From Williamsia sp. (GTDB taxonomy: Bacteria; Bacteroidota; Bacteroidia; Chitinophagales; Chitinophagaceae): 52,949 bases of DNA. Below, piece after piece: positions 51,453 through 52,949 of the stretch (positions within the stretch are counted from its first letter, which is position 1; each line of letters opens with the position of its first letter). Both the position numbers and the translations under genes were made by a program. Location of the stretch: positions 1 to 52,949 of the forward strand of contig JADCRZ010000042.1 in assembly GCA_015069695.1 (NCBI GenBank). Direction: 5' to 3'. Below the pieces are notes generated by a model, which saw only the letters and a list, made by a program, of their open reading frames with translations, searched no databases and was not told the origin of the DNA.

Positions 51453-52520
51453 ATGAAAAAATACAATCCGGGGGTACTCTTCGGCGATGAGCTCGAAGCC
51501 TTGTATAAAGATGCCAAGGAAAACCAGTTTGCCTTGCCTGCGGTGAATACAATTGGTACAAACACCATCAATGCTACGTTGGAAACTGCAGCAAAGGTAA
51601 ATTCGCCGGTAATTATACAATTTTCAAACGGAGGTGCGCAATTTATTGCTGGCAAGGGAATGCCCAATGACCAGTTGCAGGGAAATATATCAGGAGGCAT
51701 CTCGGGCGCTCTGCATATTCACAATGTGGCCAAGCATTACGGCGTACCGGTGGTATTGCATACAGATCATGCATCTAAAAAATGGCTCCCCTGGATAAGC
51801 GGACTGATTGACGCTGGCGAACAGTTTTACAAAGAAAAAAAGCAGCCTCTTTTCAGCTCCCACATGCTGGATTTATCCGAAGAGCCGATCGAAGAAAACA
51901 TCCATACCAGCGTAGAATTTTTCAAGCGGATGCAGCCGATGGGCATGAGCCTGGAAATTGAGCTGGGTGTTACAGGAGGAGAAGAAGATGGAGTGGATAA
52001 CAGTGGTGTTGAAAATGAAAAGCTGTACACACAGCCGCAGCATGTAGCTTATTCATACACGGAATTGAGCAAGGTGGGAAAACTTTTCACAGTCGCTGCT
52101 GCTTTTGGAAATGTACATGGTGTGTATAGTCCGGGCAATGTAGAGTTGCGGCCGGAAATTTTGAAGAACAGCCAGGATTATATTGAGAAGGAATTGAAAA
52201 CAGAAGCCAAGCCGGTGTATTTTGTTTTTCATGGCGGCAGTGGTTCACCGCAGCACCAGATCAGGGAAGCGATCAGTTATGGCGCCATCAAGATGAACAT
52301 CGATACAGATCTGCAATGGGCTTTCTGGGAAGGTGTACAGCAGTTTTACACCAAGAATGAAGCTTATCTGCAGGGACAATTGGGCAATCCCGGAGGACCA
52401 GACAAGCCCAACAAAAAATATTACGATCCAAGGGTCTGGTTGCGCAAGGCAGAAGAAAACTTCGCCAAGCGTTTGGAAGTAGCCTTTGACGATTTGAACT
52501 GTATAAACAGAAACGCATAA
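51453..52520 (+). CDS. fbaA: class II fructose-bisphosphate aldolase
   Basis: A 355-residue zinc-dependent aldolase of glycolysis and gluconeogenesis, cleaving fructose 1,6-bisphosphate into glyceraldehyde 3-phosphate and dihydroxyacetone phosphate. The zinc-binding LHTDHASKKW is near residue 106, and SLEIELGVTGGEEDGVDN near 168 carries further zinc and active-site residues. AAAFGNVHGVYSPGNVELRPE near 215 and FVFHGGSGSP near 265 form the metal and phosphate site. Length and the ELGVTGGEEDGVDN insert match the E. coli/yeast class IIA type. It has its own promoter box and terminator. Confidence 0.96.
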   Translation: MKKYNPGVLFGDELEALYKDAKENQFALPAVNTIGTNTINATLETAAKVNSPVIIQFSNGGAQFIAGKGMPNDQLQGNISGGISGALHIHNVAKHYGVPVVLHTDHASKKWLPWISGLIDAGEQFYKEKKQPLFSSHMLDLSEEPIEENIHTSVEFFKRMQPMGMSLEIELGVTGGEEDGVDNSGVENEKLYTQPQHVAYSYTELSKVGKLFTVAAAFGNVHGVYSPGNVELRPEILKNSQDYIEKELKTEAKPVYFVFHGGSGSPQHQIREAISYGAIKMNIDTDLQWAFWEGVQQFYTKNEAYLQGQLGNPGGPDKPNKKYYDPRVWLRKAEENFAKRLEVAFDDLNCINRNA

Positions 52521-52524
52521 AAGT

Positions 52525-52548
52525 AAAAAGCCCGCTGAGGGCTTTTTT
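52525..52548 (+). terminator. rho-independent terminator of the aldolase gene
   Basis: AAAAAGCCC, loop GCTGA and GGGCTTTTTT begin 5 bases after the aldolase stop. Confidence 0.93.
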
Positions 52549-52861
52549 AATTTCTTATACCAAATTGAATTTGGTGGTATTCAGTGTTGAGAAGGGATTA
52601 AGTGAGATGCATACATAAAACACATGACAGCAGCCCCCCCCTCCCAAGAGGGGATAATACAATTGTACCCACTTCGTAGGCCAAGAAGAACGTGCAGCTG
52701 TATTTATTCCCCACTGGGAAGGGTAGGGGTGGAAAGAATTCAGTACAGAGTTATGATAGGTGAGGTCTATCGATGGACAGCCGGGTAAGAGGGGTAGAAG
52801 CAAGTAAGCAGTGAGGGGGCGTGTAGGGGGTATAAAACAACGATGGGGTATATAAAACTAC
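52549..52861. other. gene-free spacer between the aldolase gene and the rRNA operon
   Basis: No gene is supported. ACCAAATT-G-AATTTGGT at 52559-52575 is a perfect palindrome. C- and G-runs (a C run near 52635, CCCCTCCCAAGAGGGG near 52638-52653, and GGGAAGGGTAGGGGTGG near 52715) look like a degenerate dispersed repeat. The rest shows no structure I can name. Confidence 0.5.
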
Positions 52862-52890
52862 AAAGCCCTTCCTGGATCAGGAAAGGCCTT
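52862..52890 (-). terminator. terminator of the rRNA operon
   Basis: On the minus strand, AAGGCCTTTCCTG, ATC and CAGGAAGGGCTT form a long stem with one bulge, followed by TG and T-poor sequence. It lies about 20 bases after the 5S rRNA 3' end. Confidence 0.7.
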
Positions 52891-52908
52891 GTAAATTGTA
52901 AATAGATA

Positions 52909-52949
52909 TGGCAGCTACCTACTCTCCCGCCAGGACTTGCCTAGCAGTA
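52909..52949 (-). rRNA. rrf: 5S ribosomal RNA, 3' end only
   Basis: Read on the minus strand, the last bases contain TACTGC ... GGCGGGAGAGTAGGTAGCTGCC. The GGGAGAGTAGGT block before a GC-rich terminal stem is characteristic of the 3' end of 5S rRNA. The 5' part lies beyond the window, and the exact 3' end is uncertain by a few bases. Confidence 0.85.

Noticed and set aside
52559-52575. Perfect palindrome ACCAAATT-G-AATTTGGT as a terminator.
   Set aside because: It is AT-rich with no T run and follows an adequate terminator at 52525-52548. It may be an operator or chance.
1-52949. Possible CRISPR array, prophage, transposase, integron or defence island.
   Set aside because: No regularly spaced repeat array, no transposase, integrase or phage structural protein, and no recognisable defence genes were seen on either strand.

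Overview
This 52.9 kb window comes from a member of the Bacteroidota, most likely Chitinophagaceae or a close relative. That placement is an inference from several signs: a type IX secretion (T9SS) C-terminal sorting domain, a SprE/PorW-like protein, a NUDIX-fold arabinose regulator, a DAHP synthase fused to chorismate mutase, paired DUF1573 proteins, promoter boxes of the form TAnnTTTG, and mostly weak or absent Shine-Dalgarno sequences. No insertion sequence, prophage, CRISPR array or tRNA was seen. It reads as ordinary chromosome ending at the 3' end of an rRNA operon.

Layout. 1-281: structured dispersed repeats. 0.3-7.2 kb: YebC, then transporters (APC permease, DctA-like symporter, DedA, MFS) and a family 9 glycosyltransferase. 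7.2-11.7 kb: a secreted PQQ-type dehydrogenase with a T9SS tail, a BON lipoprotein, two DUF1573 proteins and an aminotransferase. 11.9-18.5 kb: an L-arabinose catabolic locus (AraR-type regulator, araB, araD, araA, sodium/sugar symporter). 18.5-21.0 kb: an ATP-grasp-like unknown, a GNAT acetyltransferase and a small beta-barrel protein. 21.1-23.2 kb: an overlapping five-gene minus-strand operon (M23-type N-terminal domain without peptidase, bactofilin, AtpZ, AtpI-like protein, SprT-like protein). 23.3-32.4 kb: SprE/PorW-like protein, then a cell-wall block (PBP1A, L,D-transpeptidase, VanX-type dipeptidase). 32.4-42.1 kb: a long minus-strand aromatic amino acid cluster (pheA, aminotransferase, tyrA, DEAD-box helicase, DAHP synthase-chorismate mutase, aroB, aroA, aroC, thiamine-binding-type protein). 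42.2-46.8 kb: unknown protein, MurQ, a MurNAc/GlcNAc kinase-like protein, a CtpA protease and a small membrane protein. 47-52.5 kb: ECF sigma factor with putative anti-sigma, cystathionine beta-synthase, a kinase-like unknown and class II fructose-bisphosphate aldolase. 52.9 kb: 3' end of a 5S rRNA on the minus strand.

The most striking element is not a long gene. Ahead of pheA, at 41994-42174 on the minus strand, is a complete candidate transcription attenuator. It has a Bacteroidota-type promoter, a 26-codon leader peptide with nine consecutive Phe/Tyr codons (FYFYYFFYF), a perfect 10-nt antiterminator pairing, and an intrinsic terminator ending in seven U. It would let one leader sense both products of the operon, phenylalanine and tyrosine. 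Secondary points of interest are the peptidase-less bactofilin partner beside orphan atp accessory genes, a degenerate NUDIX box in the arabinose regulator, a promoter plus two strong hairpins in a 593-bp gene-free stretch, and a protein with a phosphotransferase-like GDxxxxNF...DFD signature.
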